From Mycobacterium sp. (GTDB taxonomy: Bacteria > Actinomycetota > Actinomycetes > Mycobacteriales > Mycobacteriaceae): DNA of 64,000 bases. Under the pieces are notes generated by a model. It ran no database searches. It was not told the DNA's origin and saw only the letters and a list, made by a program, of their open reading frames with translations. Where the stretch lies: the NCBI GenBank assembly GCA_025965895.1, contig JAOPWC010000073.1, forward strand, positions 102,522 through 166,521, in the 5' to 3' direction. Shown piece by piece: positions 1 to 8,902 of this stretch; positions within the stretch are counted from its first letter, which is position 1; each line of letters opens with the position of its first letter. Position numbers and translations under genes: made by a program.

Positions 1-101
1 CGTCGCGTGTGTTCGTTTCCGCGACTGCGGGTTTATCGCGCGGTGTATCGGTAAATTAATATAGGCGTCAGTTAAGACGGCAGCCGGGAGGTGGCGCCCC
101 T

Positions 102-872
102 ATGAGCCAAACAGACATCACCCAAGAAGAGGCACAGTTTCTTGGATACAACGGGGCACCCGACCCGTCGGTAATGGGTGATAGCGTCATGCACACTCCG
201 CTAGCCGAATTGGTGCGAGACGTGCAGACGGAAGCCAGACCGCATCCCGAAGAAGTGATGGAGCGGTTCGCGGGGCTGGCGTCGGATCACATTCGCGGCG
301 TGGCCGCGGCCGCCGTGATCCTGACCTCCGGCAAGCGCGGCTTCCGGTCGTCGGCCGTCATCGGCAGTTTCCCCCACGTGATCGACAAGATCCAGGAGGA
401 GCTGGTCGAGGGCCCGGCGCTGGATTGCGCGACGAACAGTCAAACGATCCGCGTCGACGATCTCGCCCGTGACACCCGGTGGCCGCGGTTTGCCGCAGCC
501 GTCGTCGCGGAAACGCCGGTGCGCTCGATGCTGAGCTTCCAGCTCTATACGCATGTGCAGAACTGGGGAGCGTTGAGCCTGTACTCGAATCGCTGCAACG
601 GATTCGACGGCAGTGCCGAGAGGTTGGGGCTCGTCCTCGCCACCCATGCCGCCCTGACACTGGAGGCGGTGCAGCGCAGCAGGCAGTTCCGCTCCGCGCT
701 GGGCAGCCGCGACATCATCGGCCAGGCGAAGGGAATCCTGATGGAGCGCTACGACATCAGTCCCGGCGCGGCGTTCTCTCTGCTGACCCGGTTGTCGCAG
801 GAATCGAACAAGCCTGTCGTGGTGATCGCGAAAGAGCTCGTCGAGACCAAGCCGAAGAGCGGCAGGGGCTGA
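102..872 (+). CDS. GAF-ANTAR domain regulator
   Basis: 256-aa protein, a likely cytoplasmic RNA-binding antiterminator with a sensory domain. Residues about 45-195 look like a GAF domain (IRGVAAAAVILTSGKRG, then a long mixed alpha/beta stretch). The last 55 residues carry a typical ANTAR signature (SRDIIGQAKGILMERYDIS followed by AFSLLTRLSQESN). In the family ANTAR binds paired hairpins in nascent RNA to block termination, and GAF senses a small ligand. The ATG at 102 has a GGGAGG ribosome site ten bases upstream. GTTT at 31-34 and CGGTAA at 49-54 loosely resemble a SigF-type promoter with short spacing. It is monocistronic and converges on the protease gene. The ligand and target are unknown. 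Confidence 0.85.
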   Translation: MSQTDITQEEAQFLGYNGAPDPSVMGDSVMHTPLAELVRDVQTEARPHPEEVMERFAGLASDHIRGVAAAAVILTSGKRGFRSSAVIGSFPHVIDKIQEELVEGPALDCATNSQTIRVDDLARDTRWPRFAAAVVAETPVRSMLSFQLYTHVQNWGALSLYSNRCNGFDGSAERLGLVLATHAALTLEAVQRSRQFRSALGSRDIIGQAKGILMERYDISPGAAFSLLTRLSQESNKPVVVIAKELVETKPKSGRG

Positions 873-882
873 CGCGCAACTG

Positions 883-1641
883 TCACGTCGACAGGTGCCA
901 TACCAGCGCGGCCGTCAGTGCACCGACGCCGTTGAGGGACCAGTGCAGCGCGATGGGCGCGAGCAGGCTGCCACTGCGTCGCCGTAGCCAGGTGAACACG
1001 AAGCCGGCGCCGCCGGTAGCCGCGACTGCCAGCAGCACGCCGGCGACCTCGCCGCCGACGCCGGTGCCGAACAGGTGGGTGAACCCGACGTTGCTGCTCG
1101 TCAGTCGGAGCGACGTGGCGACGTGCCACAAGCCGAACAGCAGCGAGCCGGCCGCGGCGACGCCGCGAAAACCCCACGCCCGGGTCAGCGTGCCGTGCAG
1201 AACACCCCGGAACGCGAGTTCCTCGGGGATCACGGTCTGCAGCGGGATGATGATCATCGACGCGATCAGCGCACCGGACACCGTCGCGTAGTTGTTGTTC
1301 AGGAACAGCGGCCGGGTCAGCGGCAGCAGCGCACCGACCGCCACGACGGTCACCACCACCGCGACTGCTGCGGCCGCGTAGCCGATCCCCGACTTCCAAT
1401 GTTCGCGCCCCAGCCCCAGCTCCGACCATCCCCACCCGCGGCCGCGGACCAGCACGACCAGGCCGATAGCGGCAGCCGGGACGGTGGCCACACTGGCCCA
1501 CGGCGTGGTGAAGTGAGCGATCAGGTTGGTCAACGCCAACACCACCACCACGACGCCGATGTCGACGTACACCCGGTAGTGGTGCAGCGCGGCCAGCTGG
1601 GACACCGCTGGGTGTGGTTGAGCGGCCGCGGCGTCGGTCAT
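883..1641 (-). CDS. CPBP-family intramembrane metalloprotease (CAAX protease-like)
   Basis: 252-aa multi-pass membrane protein. Hydrophobic helices cover most of residues 25-240. The CPBP (Abi/Rce1-like) motifs are present: EELAFRG (glutamates plus arginine) near residue 150 and LFGLWHV (Phe...His) about 25 residues later, followed by a last conserved HWSLN segment. In this family these residues form the metal-activated protease site inside the membrane. Bacterial members act in peptide maturation, self-immunity or signalling. The ATG at 1641 lies in a short intergenic region shared with the divergent LLM gene. No dedicated substrate gene is visible nearby, so its role stays open. Confidence 0.85.
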   Translation of the reverse strand: MTDAAAAQPHPAVSQLAALHHYRVYVDIGVVVVVLALTNLIAHFTTPWASVATVPAAAIGLVVLVRGRGWGWSELGLGREHWKSGIGYAAAAVAVVVTVVAVGALLPLTRPLFLNNNYATVSGALIASMIIIPLQTVIPEELAFRGVLHGTLTRAWGFRGVAAAGSLLFGLWHVATSLRLTSSNVGFTHLFGTGVGGEVAGVLLAVAATGGAGFVFTWLRRRSGSLLAPIALHWSLNGVGALTAALVWHLST

Positions 1642-1727
1642 GGTGCGCCCGAGTGTACCCGCGAAGCTCCTTCGGAACCTCAGCCGCCGGTGCAGATTTC
1701 GCAGCGGGCCGCACTACTCTCACGGGT

Positions 1728-2606
1728 GTGCTGGGTTTCGCGCTGCCGCAGTTCGGGGAGTCCGCGCGTGACGACCTGGCCCGCTTTGCCTCGGCCGCCG
1801 AGCGTCTCGGCGCCGCCGGCCTGTGGGTGGGCGACCGGCTCCTCGCGCCGGTCGACCCGGTTGTCGGTTACGCCGGCACCGGATCGGTACCGGTGCAGTT
1901 CCGCTCCGGACTTGACCCTTTCGTCGCGCTCGCGGTCGCGGCGGCTGTCACCACAGCGCCCCGCCTGGGCAGCAGTGTCCTGGTCGCGCCGTGGTATCCA
2001 CCGGTTCAGCTTGCCAGGCAGTTGACGAGCATCGATGTGGTGAGCGGCGGGCGGCTGGTCGTCGGCCTCGGCGTCGGGTGGTCGCCTGATGAGTATCAGG
2101 CCGCCGGCTCACCGTTCGTCCGCCGCGGCGCCCAGCTCGACGAGCTACTCGACGTTCTCGACGAATGGTGGACTGCGAACCCCGTGCGCCACGAAGGCGA
2201 GCGGTGGTCGGTGCCGCCGTCGTGGGTAGACCTCAAACCCGTCCAGCGGCCCGGTCCCCCGATTTATCTGGGCGCCTCGTCGGCTGCCGGACTGGCCCGG
2301 ATCGGGCGGCGCGCCGACGGCTGGCTGCCGGTGGTGCAGGTCCCCGGGGCGGTTCGCCTCGATGTGCTGACCCGCCAGCGTCAGGTGATCGACGCCGCGG
2401 CAACCGACGCCGGCCGCAAACCCGACGAGATTGCCACTACCGTCCGGGTGAACGTCGAAGCCCTCACCAGTGTCGAGGACGTCGCCGACGCCGTGCGTCG
2501 CCTGACGGACAACGGGTACATCGACCTGTTCGTCGACATGCTGTACGTGGTGACCGGACTCGACGCGCAACTGGAATGGATAGACCGATTACTCGCGAAG
2601 AGCTGA
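1728..2606 (+). CDS. LLM-class F420-dependent oxidoreductase
   Basis: 292-aa luciferase-like monooxygenase-fold protein, probably using coenzyme F420. Visible family features are the N-terminal GFALPQFGES strand, SSVLVAPWYPPVQLARQL, and GRLVVGLGVGWSPDEYQAAG, which is the phosphate/cofactor-binding region. GTG at 1728 is chosen as the start because homology begins there; the frame stays open further up but that part lacks LLM features. It overlaps the ATG of the downstream CoA-transferase gene by 31 bases, so it is probably the first gene of the operon running to 6671. In that context an oxidoreductase acting on an acyl-CoA or lipid substrate is an inference. Confidence 0.8.
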   Translation: MLGFALPQFGESARDDLARFASAAERLGAAGLWVGDRLLAPVDPVVGYAGTGSVPVQFRSGLDPFVALAVAAAVTTAPRLGSSVLVAPWYPPVQLARQLTSIDVVSGGRLVVGLGVGWSPDEYQAAGSPFVRRGAQLDELLDVLDEWWTANPVRHEGERWSVPPSWVDLKPVQRPGPPIYLGASSAAGLARIGRRADGWLPVVQVPGAVRLDVLTRQRQVIDAAATDAGRKPDEIATTVRVNVEALTSVEDVADAVRRLTDNGYIDLFVDMLYVVTGLDAQLEWIDRLLAKS

Positions 2607-4993
2607 GCGCGCAGCGCGGCGAAGCCGTGCCCGACGATGAGCCGCCGCTGGGCGGTGTGCGGGTGCTCGACCTCGCCGAAGGCGACGCCGGCGCCGTCGG
2701 CCGCCTGTTCGCCGACCTCGGCGCCGACGTCCTGAAAATCGAGCCCCCCTCAGGCAGCCCCGCGCGCGCCGCGCGCCCTGCCGTGATGGGGGTCAGCGTC
2801 CCGTTCGCGCTGCACAACGCGAACAAGCGCAGCGCGATCCTCGATCCCGCCGCCGGGGCCGACCGGCGAACGTTCGTTGACCTGGCGTCCGCCGCCGACA
2901 TCGTCATCGACAGCGGGATCCCCGGGCAGTCCGCAGCCTTCGGCGTCTCGTGCGCCGAGTTGAGCCGCCGGTACGAGCACCTGGTCGCGTTGTCTGTCAC
3001 CGACTTCGGCAGCACGGGCCCGTACGCGTCATGGCGCGCCACCGACCCGGTTCTGTATGCGATGTCGACCGCACTGTCGAGGTCTGGCCCACCGACCGGG
3101 ACGCCGGTGCTGCCGCCCGACGGCATCGCCTCGGCGACCGCGGCGGTTCAGGCCGGCTGGGCCGTGCTGGCCGCGTACTACCACCGATTGCACAGTGGCG
3201 CCGGCGAGTACATCGATTTCTCGCGGTTCGAGGCGGTCCTGCAGGCCCTTGACCCACCCTTCGGCTCGATGGGTCAGGCAGCGTCAGGTCAGCGCCTGAC
3301 CGACACGTGGCGGGGCCGTCCGAGAAATCAGGACGTGTACCCGATATTCGCCTGCAAGGACGGCCACATGCGGATCTGCGTGCTCTCGCCGCGGCAATGG
3401 CACGGCATGCGGGCCTGGCTGGGTGAGCCGGCCGAGTTTCAGGATGCCAAGTACGAGACCCTCGGGGCCCGGTTCGCCGCCACACACGAGATCGGCGAGT
3501 TGACGGCGCGGTTGTTCGCCGACCACACGATGGATGAGTTGACAGCGGCCGGCCAGGCCTACGGCGTGCCGATCGCCGCGGTGCTTTCCCCGTCCGAAGC
3601 GTTGTCATCGGAGCACTTTCGCGCGGTGCGTGCGATGACCAGGGTCGAGCTGACACCTGGTGTGGATGTCACCGCGCCGGCGGGGCCCTTCGTCGTCGAC
3701 GGCCACCGCGCCGGCCTGCGCCGCACGGCCCCGGCGGCGGGCGAGCACGAGCCGTCCTGGCTCGCCGGGCCGCGCTCGGCGTCAGCCTCCGGTGACGGGG
3801 CGGTCGGCCACCGGCCGTTCGAGGGTCTCCGGATCCTCGACCTCGGAATCATCGTCGCCGGCGGGGAACTGGGCCGGTTGTTCGCCGATTTGGGTGCCGA
3901 GGTCATCAAGGTGGAGAGCGCGACGTACCCGGACGGGCTACGCCAGTCGCGGCCGGGACAACCGATGAGCGAGTCGTTCGCCTGGACACACCGCAACGAA
4001 TACGGCCTCGGACTGGATCTGCGGCAGCCGGCGGGAGCGGATATCTTCCGTCGCCTGGTCGCTGATGCCGACGCCGTGTTCGCCAATTTCAAGCCGGGAA
4101 CCCTTGCCGCTCTTGGCTTTTCCTACGAAGCGCTCCGCGAGATCAATCCCCGCATCGTGCTCGCTGAAAGCAGCGCGTTCGGCGATCGCGGTCCGTGGAG
4201 TGTCCGGATGGGGTACGGGCCACTCGTGCGGGCCGGCACCGGTATCACCAGGCTGTGGACGTCGGCATCCACGGGCGCGTTCCTCGACGCGATCACGATC
4301 TTCCCGGACCACGTGGTGGCACGGATCACCGCGATCGCCGCGCTGGCAGCGCTCATCCGCCGGGATCGGACGGGAGTCGGCGCGCATGTGCACATCTCGC
4401 AGGCCGAGGCCGGCGTCAACCTGCTTGACACCCGTTACCTCATCGACGCGGCGCGCGACGCCGGCCTGCCGGTTGACGACGACCGGAGCCTCCACGGTGT
4501 GTACCGGTGCGCAGGAGACGACGAGTGGTGTGTGATCTCGATCTGCGACGACGCGGAGTGGCGCGCGCTCTCCGACGCGATCGGACGCCCGTCGTTGACC
4601 CCGGATGCCCGCGACCCGCGAACCGATATCCCGGCGTGGACCCGCACGCTCGACAAGGCAACGATCACCTCGACATTGCAGAACGCCGGTGTGGCCGCCG
4701 GGCCGATGAACCGGCCGGTCGACGTGCTCGACGACCCTGCCGTCCGCTATCGGAACCTTTACACCGACATGGTTCACCCGCTCATCGACACGCCGCTGCC
4801 GAGCGAAACCGCACCTGCGCCTTATCAGTGCATTCCGCGCTCAGACCTGCGGCCTGCGCCGATGCCCGGTGAGCACACCCGGGAGCTGTGCCAGAAGCTG
4901 CTCGGCCTCGACAGCGGGGAGATCGACCGGCTGATCGCTGACGGCGTCCTGTTCACCTCGCCGCCGGCGACCACACCGAGGAGTTCGCGATGA
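2576..4993 (+). CDS. Tandem (double-domain) CaiB/BaiF class III CoA-transferase
   Basis: 805-aa protein made of two consecutive class III CoA-transferase units, about residues 25-390 and 415-785. Each starts with the diagnostic strand-helix (GGVRVLDLAEGDAG and FEGLRILDLGIIVAGGELG), followed by LFADLGADVLKIE and LFADLGAEVIKVE. In class III transferases a conserved Asp forms the aspartyl-CoA intermediate. The first unit keeps it (D214 in GAGEYIDFS). The second unit has His at that position (H606 in GVGAHVHIS), so only one site looks competent. ATG at 2576 was chosen; GTG at 2627 is an alternative. The stop overlaps the next gene by ATGA. The arrangement and length resemble what I recall of M. 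tuberculosis Rv1866. Confidence 0.85.
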   Translation: MDRPITREELSAQRGEAVPDDEPPLGGVRVLDLAEGDAGAVGRLFADLGADVLKIEPPSGSPARAARPAVMGVSVPFALHNANKRSAILDPAAGADRRTFVDLASAADIVIDSGIPGQSAAFGVSCAELSRRYEHLVALSVTDFGSTGPYASWRATDPVLYAMSTALSRSGPPTGTPVLPPDGIASATAAVQAGWAVLAAYYHRLHSGAGEYIDFSRFEAVLQALDPPFGSMGQAASGQRLTDTWRGRPRNQDVYPIFACKDGHMRICVLSPRQWHGMRAWLGEPAEFQDAKYETLGARFAATHEIGELTARLFADHTMDELTAAGQAYGVPIAAVLSPSEALSSEHFRAVRAMTRVELTPGVDVTAPAGPFVVDGHRAGLRRTAPAAGEHEPSWLAGPRSASASGDGAVGHRPFEGLRILDLGIIVAGGELGRLFADLGAEVIKVESATYPDGLRQSRPGQPMSESFAWTHRNEYGLGLDLRQPAGADIFRRLVADADAVFANFKPGTLAALGFSYEALREINPRIVLAESSAFGDRGPWSVRMGYGPLVRAGTGITRLWTSASTGAFLDAITIFPDHVVARITAIAALAALIRRDRTGVGAHVHISQAEAGVNLLDTRYLIDAARDAGLPVDDDRSLHGVYRCAGDDEWCVISICDDAEWRALSDAIGRPSLTPDARDPRTDIPAWTRTLDKATITSTLQNAGVAAGPMNRPVDVLDDPAVRYRNLYTDMVHPLIDTPLPSETAPAPYQCIPRSDLRPAPMPGEHTRELCQKLLGLDSGEIDRLIADGVLFTSPPATTPRSSR

Positions 4994-5196
4994 CCGCAGC
5001 CACGCAGACCGCGCAGGTGTTCATCCGCGGCCGGTTCCGGCCGGCGGTCAGGACGGTTCAGGTCGTGTGCTCACCGTTCGGCAGTGTCCTGCCCAGCGGG
5101 CTGGGCAGGGAATTGGGACCCGAAGGGCTCGACGCCTATCTCATGGTCAAGTCGATCTACCGATCCGGCTCTGCTGACGAGGGCCGCAGCCGCTGA
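4990..5196 (+). CDS. Small translationally coupled protein of unknown function
   Basis: 68-aa protein that I do not recognise. It starts in an ATGA overlap with the CoA-transferase stop and ends in a TGATG overlap with the thiolase-like start, so it sits in a fully coupled three-gene run. That is the main evidence that it is translated. It has no clear membrane segment or signal peptide. It contains a basic N-terminal part (FIRGRFRPAVRTVQ) and a Gly/Leu-rich middle. It could be a small subunit or a remnant of a longer protein such as an OB-fold partner of thiolase-like enzymes, but no motif proves that. Confidence 0.5.
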   Translation: MTAATQTAQVFIRGRFRPAVRTVQVVCSPFGSVLPSGLGRELGPEGLDAYLMVKSIYRSGSADEGRSR

Positions 5197-6671
5197 TGCC
5201 CGTCGATCCGCGCACACCGGTTCTCGTCGGCTCCGGTCAGATCAATCAGCATGATGCCGATCCGGATACCGAACCAGTCGATCTCATGGTCGCCGCGGCG
5301 CGCCGGGCCGCCGACGCGCGGGTGCTCGAGGCAGTCGACGCGATCCGGGTGGTCAACGTGCTGTCGTGGCGGTATCGCGATCCCGGCCAGCTGTTGGGCC
5401 AGCGCCTCGGCGCCCACCACTTCTCCACCCGCTACAGCGGGGTCGGCGGCAACGTGCCGCAGACGCTGGTGAACCGGGCGTGCCTGGATATTCAACGCGG
5501 ACGCGCCCAGGTCGTGTTGATTGCCGGCGCGGAGACCTGGCGCACCCGACGGAAATTGCGGGCGCAGGGACGCAAGCCGCAGTGGTCGCAGCAGGATCAC
5601 ACGATCGCGATGGCCACGGGCGGGGAGGACAACGTTGCGATGGCCGGTCCGGCCGAGCAGCGGATCGAACTGGTCCGCCCTGCCCATGTCTATCCGCTTT
5701 TCGAGCAGGCGGTGCGGATCGCGGCAGGTGAGTCCTCCGACGACCACCGCCGCCGAATCGGCGAGCTGTGGTCACAGTTCAGCACCGTGGCTGAGGGCAA
5801 CCCCAACGCGTGGAGCCGTCAGCGGCTGACCGCCGACGAGATCTGGCAGCCGGGTCCGGACAACCGCATGATCAGCTGGCCGTACACCAAGCTGCTCAAT
5901 TCCAACAACATGGTCGACCAGGCGGCGGTCATTGTCCTGGCGGCGGCCGGCGCCGCGAACCGTCTGCAGATTCCCCCGGACCGGTGGGTCTTCCCGTACG
6001 CGGGTACGGATTCGCACGACACGTATTCGATCGGCGAACGCGCGGAGTATCACCGGTCGGCGGCGATCAGGATCGCGGGCCGGCGGGTGATGGAACTGGC
6101 CGGGGTCGGCATCGACGACCTCGAATGGATCGACATATACTCCTGTTTCCCGTCGGCCGTTCAGATCGCCGCGGCCGAGCTCGGCCTACCGCTGGGAGAC
6201 CGCAGCCGGCCGTTGACCGTAACGGGGGGACTGACGTTCGCCGGTGGGCCGTGGAACAACTATGTGACGCACTCGATCGGGACGATGGCCGAGCTGCTCA
6301 TCGCCCACCCGGGCAGTCGCGGACTGGCCACCGCCAACGGCGGCTACCTCACCAAGCACAGCATCGGGATCTACGGCACAGACCCTCCGTCGGCCGGATT
6401 TCGTTGGGAGGATGTGCAATCGGAGGTCGACCGGGAACCGACTCGACACATGGCGCAGGAGTGGGAAGGCGTCGGAACCGTGGAAGCGTGGACCGCACCG
6501 TTCGGTCGGGACGGTCAGCCGGAGAAGGCATTTCTCACCGTCCGAACACCCGACGATGCGCGGGCACTGGCGGTCGTCATCGATTCATTCCAGGCCGCGG
6601 TGACCGTCCGCGAGGATATCGCGGGCGCGAAGGTCCACGTCCGCACCGACGGGACCGCGACGCTGCTTTGA
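5196..6671 (+). CDS. Thiolase-superfamily protein (acetyl-CoA acetyltransferase/SCP-x type)
   Basis: 491-aa thiolase-fold protein. The N-terminal half includes TRYSGVGGNVPQTLVNRAC, corresponding to the thiolase nucleophile region. The C-terminal half has IDIYSCFPSAVQIAA and a TANGGYLTKHSIGIYG segment that resembles the GG-containing final loop of thiolases. About 100 C-terminal residues beyond the thiolase core form an extra small domain. Such proteins in mycobacteria act with CoA-transferases or lipid-transfer-type partners in acyl-CoA metabolism, but the reaction here is unproven. The start ATG overlaps the preceding stop. It resembles what I recall of Rv1867 next to Rv1866. A TetR gene follows 47 bases downstream. 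Confidence 0.8.
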   Translation: MPVDPRTPVLVGSGQINQHDADPDTEPVDLMVAAARRAADARVLEAVDAIRVVNVLSWRYRDPGQLLGQRLGAHHFSTRYSGVGGNVPQTLVNRACLDIQRGRAQVVLIAGAETWRTRRKLRAQGRKPQWSQQDHTIAMATGGEDNVAMAGPAEQRIELVRPAHVYPLFEQAVRIAAGESSDDHRRRIGELWSQFSTVAEGNPNAWSRQRLTADEIWQPGPDNRMISWPYTKLLNSNNMVDQAAVIVLAAAGAANRLQIPPDRWVFPYAGTDSHDTYSIGERAEYHRSAAIRIAGRRVMELAGVGIDDLEWIDIYSCFPSAVQIAAAELGLPLGDRSRPLTVTGGLTFAGGPWNNYVTHSIGTMAELLIAHPGSRGLATANGGYLTKHSIGIYGTDPPSAGFRWEDVQSEVDREPTRHMAQEWEGVGTVEAWTAPFGRDGQPEKAFLTVRTPDDARALAVVIDSFQAAVTVREDIAGAKVHVRTDGTATLL

Positions 6672-6718
6672 CCGTCATGTGCAGGCGGTGCGCGGCGTCG
6701 GTATGACAAACTTTGGGA

Positions 6719-7351
6719 ATGTCACTAACCGCTACCCGGGGCCCGGGCCGCCCCCAAGGAACGAAGTCAGCCCAAACCCGGGAGCGTATCGTCCGCGCCG
6801 CCCGGGAAGTCTTCAGCGAGGTGGGTTACGACGCCGCCACCCTCGAAGAAATCGCTTCCCGCGCCGACCTGACCCGGCCGGCGATCAACCATTACTTTGC
6901 CAGCAAGCGGATTCTCTACCGCCACGTCGTTGACTGGACGCACAACACCGTCATGCAGGCGAGTGTGGAGAGGGCCGAACGCGAGAATTCGTTGTTGGGG
7001 CAGATCGGCGTGTTCATGGCGCTGGTCATCCAGGCAGATCCGGATCGATCAGCGGCCAAGTTCATGGTGACGGCGGTACTCGAGTCGCATCGCCATCCTG
7101 ACCTGTGCGAACCCGAGCAGGATCTCGTCGCCATGACCCGGGCTTTCATCACCAGGGTGGTCCACGAGGCGCTCGGGCGGGGGGAACTCGACCCCGACAC
7201 CGACGTCCACTCCTTGGTTGACATGATGCTCGCGATGCTGTGGGGCATGGGCTTCTACGCCGGCTTCGTCGGTGGCCTGGAGGGTCTGGAGGCAGCTGCA
7301 GGGCAGCTGCAGCAGTTGCTGGTCGGGAAGCTCTGGACAGTCAACCGCTGA
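6719..7351 (+). CDS. TetR-family transcriptional regulator
   Basis: 210-aa regulator. The N-terminal helix-turn-helix is clear: TRERIVRAAREVFSEVGY, then ATLEEIASRADLTRPAINHY and FASKRILYRHV, which is the standard TetR layout. The C-terminal ligand domain is helical, with a hydrophobic last helix (MMLAMLWGMGFYAGFVGG). ATG at 6719 is preferred; TTG six bases upstream is also in frame. It follows the CoA-transferase/thiolase operon and may control it, with an acyl-CoA as a reasonable but unproven ligand. No clear operator is visible in the short upstream gap. Confidence 0.85.
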   Translation: MSLTATRGPGRPQGTKSAQTRERIVRAAREVFSEVGYDAATLEEIASRADLTRPAINHYFASKRILYRHVVDWTHNTVMQASVERAERENSLLGQIGVFMALVIQADPDRSAAKFMVTAVLESHRHPDLCEPEQDLVAMTRAFITRVVHEALGRGELDPDTDVHSLVDMMLAMLWGMGFYAGFVGGLEGLEAAAGQLQQLLVGKLWTVNR

Positions 7352-7363
7352 CTGCGGCGGTGC

Positions 7364-8380
7364 TCATTCGGCGAGCTGGTTGACGAGGCCCGTGAAGACC
7401 CGGGGGAGCGCTGTCGCCGCGGGCAGGATGCGCGAGCGCACCGGCCCGCAGCCGCTCGCATGCAGCAGCGCCGCCGTCAACAGCCGATATCGACGCGACA
7501 TGCGGCGCCACTGGCGGTCGTAGTCGTTCGGCCGCCCGGCGATGATGCAGCCCACCGCCAGCTCAGCCGCGGCGAACGCGAGGCCGAGGCCTTCGCCGGT
7601 CAGCGCGTCGACGTAGCCCGCCGCGTCGCCGATCAGCAGAATCCGACCGGCGCTTCGGCTGCGCACCTTCTGCCGCAGTGGGCCCGCGGCACGGTCGGGG
7701 CCGTGCGGGCGTCCGTGCACCTTGTGCTTGAGCGTCGGAAATTCGTCCAGGTGCGTGTCGAATCCGCCCCGGTGCGATGTGAGGATCGCGATACCCACGC
7801 AATCGTCTGCCACCGGGGTCACGTAGGCTTCGGCGCCCGCGGCCCAGTACACCTCGACGTAGTCGGTCCACGGCGCGATCTGCACGTGCCGGCGAATGCC
7901 CCACCGGCGAGGACCGCCGGTGGGCGCCTGCAGCCCGAGTGATCGCCGGATGGGTGAGTGCAGTCCGTCGGCAGCCGCCAGATACCTCGCGCGCGTGCCG
8001 CCGGCGCGCACCGACATTCCGTCCTGGCTGATGTCGCTCGCATCGCCGTGGAGGAAGCCGACGCCGGCCGTGGTCGCCGCGTGCAGGAGCGCGGCATGCA
8101 GGGCCGTCCTGCGCACACCACGTCCGTTGCCGGACCGGAACCGCGCATCGACGTGCCGGTCACCGTCCAGATAGCGGATTCCCCGGAAGGGTCTGCCGTG
8201 CGCCTCCACGCCAAGGCGTGCCAACTGCCCCACGGTGTGGGGCATCAACCCTTCGCCACAGGCCTTGTCGACGGATCCGCGCCGCCGCTCCAGCACAACC
8301 ACCTCCTGCCCGGCCCGCGCTGCGTAAAGTGCGGTCGCGAGGCCGGCGGGGCCGCCGCCCACCACAATCACGTCGATCAC
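7364..8380 (-). CDS. FAD-dependent monooxygenase/reductase (SrsC-like position in lipid cluster)
   Basis: 338-aa flavoprotein. It has an N-terminal Rossmann dinucleotide motif (VIVVGGGPAGLATALYAAR), a family ACGEGLMP loop, and the second FAD motif ILLIGDAAGYVDALTGEG. This layout fits the geranylgeranyl-reductase/PHBH-type flavin oxygenase family. GTG at 8380 was chosen: the codons upstream in frame carry no flavoprotein features, and the GTG overlaps the preceding gene's stop by four bases (GTGA). It is last in the operon MmpL > type III PKS > ICMT methyltransferase > FAD enzyme. By analogy with Streptomyces srsABC it may hydroxylate or oxidise an alkylresorcinol-type ring to a quinone. Confidence 0.85.
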   Translation of the reverse strand: MIDVIVVGGGPAGLATALYAARAGQEVVVLERRRGSVDKACGEGLMPHTVGQLARLGVEAHGRPFRGIRYLDGDRHVDARFRSGNGRGVRRTALHAALLHAATTAGVGFLHGDASDISQDGMSVRAGGTRARYLAAADGLHSPIRRSLGLQAPTGGPRRWGIRRHVQIAPWTDYVEVYWAAGAEAYVTPVADDCVGIAILTSHRGGFDTHLDEFPTLKHKVHGRPHGPDRAAGPLRQKVRSRSAGRILLIGDAAGYVDALTGEGLGLAFAAAELAVGCIIAGRPNDYDRQWRRMSRRYRLLTAALLHASGCGPVRSRILPAATALPRVFTGLVNQLAE

Positions 8381-8886
8381 GTCAGACCCGTCAGTGCAGC
8401 GTTTTCGACCTTGATCCGTGCCCTCAGCAGTGCGGCGTTGAGAACCGAGAAGCCCAACGCGGTGATCCACGCGGTGTGCACCAAGGGCAGCGCCAGCCCT
8501 TCGGCGACGACGGCTACATAGTTCGGGTGAGACAGACGCCGGTAGGGGCCCGCGGTCACGCGGGGTGCACCGGGCACGACCACCACCCGGGTATTCCATT
8601 GCCGGCCCAACGTGGCGATGCACCACCAGCGCAAGCCCTGCGCGCCCGCCACCACCGCAAGCATCGGCCAGCCGAGCGCCGGGATGAACGGTCGGTGCAG
8701 CCAGATCGCTTCCCCCAGGCAGGCAGCAAGCAGCGCGGTGTGCAGGACCACCATGAGCGGATAGTGCCGCGCGCCGAATTCGGTGCCACGGTGGGCTCGA
8801 CTCCAGGCCAGGTTGCGCCGCGAAATCAACAGTTCGGCCGATCGCTCCGCCGCCACCGCTGCGATGAGCAGCACGTACCAGCCCAT
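8377..8886 (-). CDS. Isoprenylcysteine carboxyl methyltransferase (ICMT)-family protein
   Basis: 169-aa membrane methyltransferase of the ICMT/PEMT-like family. Several hydrophobic helices are present. The conserved C-terminal core is visible: RVTAGPYRRLSHPNYVAVV, where the HPNY region contributes to SAM binding, followed by LVHTAWITALGFSVLNAALL. ATG at 8886 begins sensibly at MGWYVLLIAAVAAERSAEL, 16 bases after the PKS stop. Members next to type III PKS genes (for example YpbQ/BpsB of Bacillus) O-methylate alkylpyrones or alkylresorcinols at the membrane. The same role is likely here, given the PKS upstream and the FAD enzyme downstream. Confidence 0.85.
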   Translation of the reverse strand: MGWYVLLIAAVAAERSAELLISRRNLAWSRAHRGTEFGARHYPLMVVLHTALLAACLGEAIWLHRPFIPALGWPMLAVVAGAQGLRWWCIATLGRQWNTRVVVVPGAPRVTAGPYRRLSHPNYVAVVAEGLALPLVHTAWITALGFSVLNAALLRARIKVENAALTGLT

Positions 8887-8902
8887 GTGAGTCAGTGTGG
8901 AC

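Noticed and set aside
3938..4777. 279-codon open frame on the minus strand inside the CoA-transferase gene
   Set aside because: Shadow frame, opposite to a well-supported enzyme; no domain or ribosome site.
8381..8626. N-terminal extension of the FAD enzyme to 8626
   Set aside because: The extension lies over the coupled methyltransferase gene and lacks flavoprotein features; the GTG at 8380 fits both homology and the four-base overlap.
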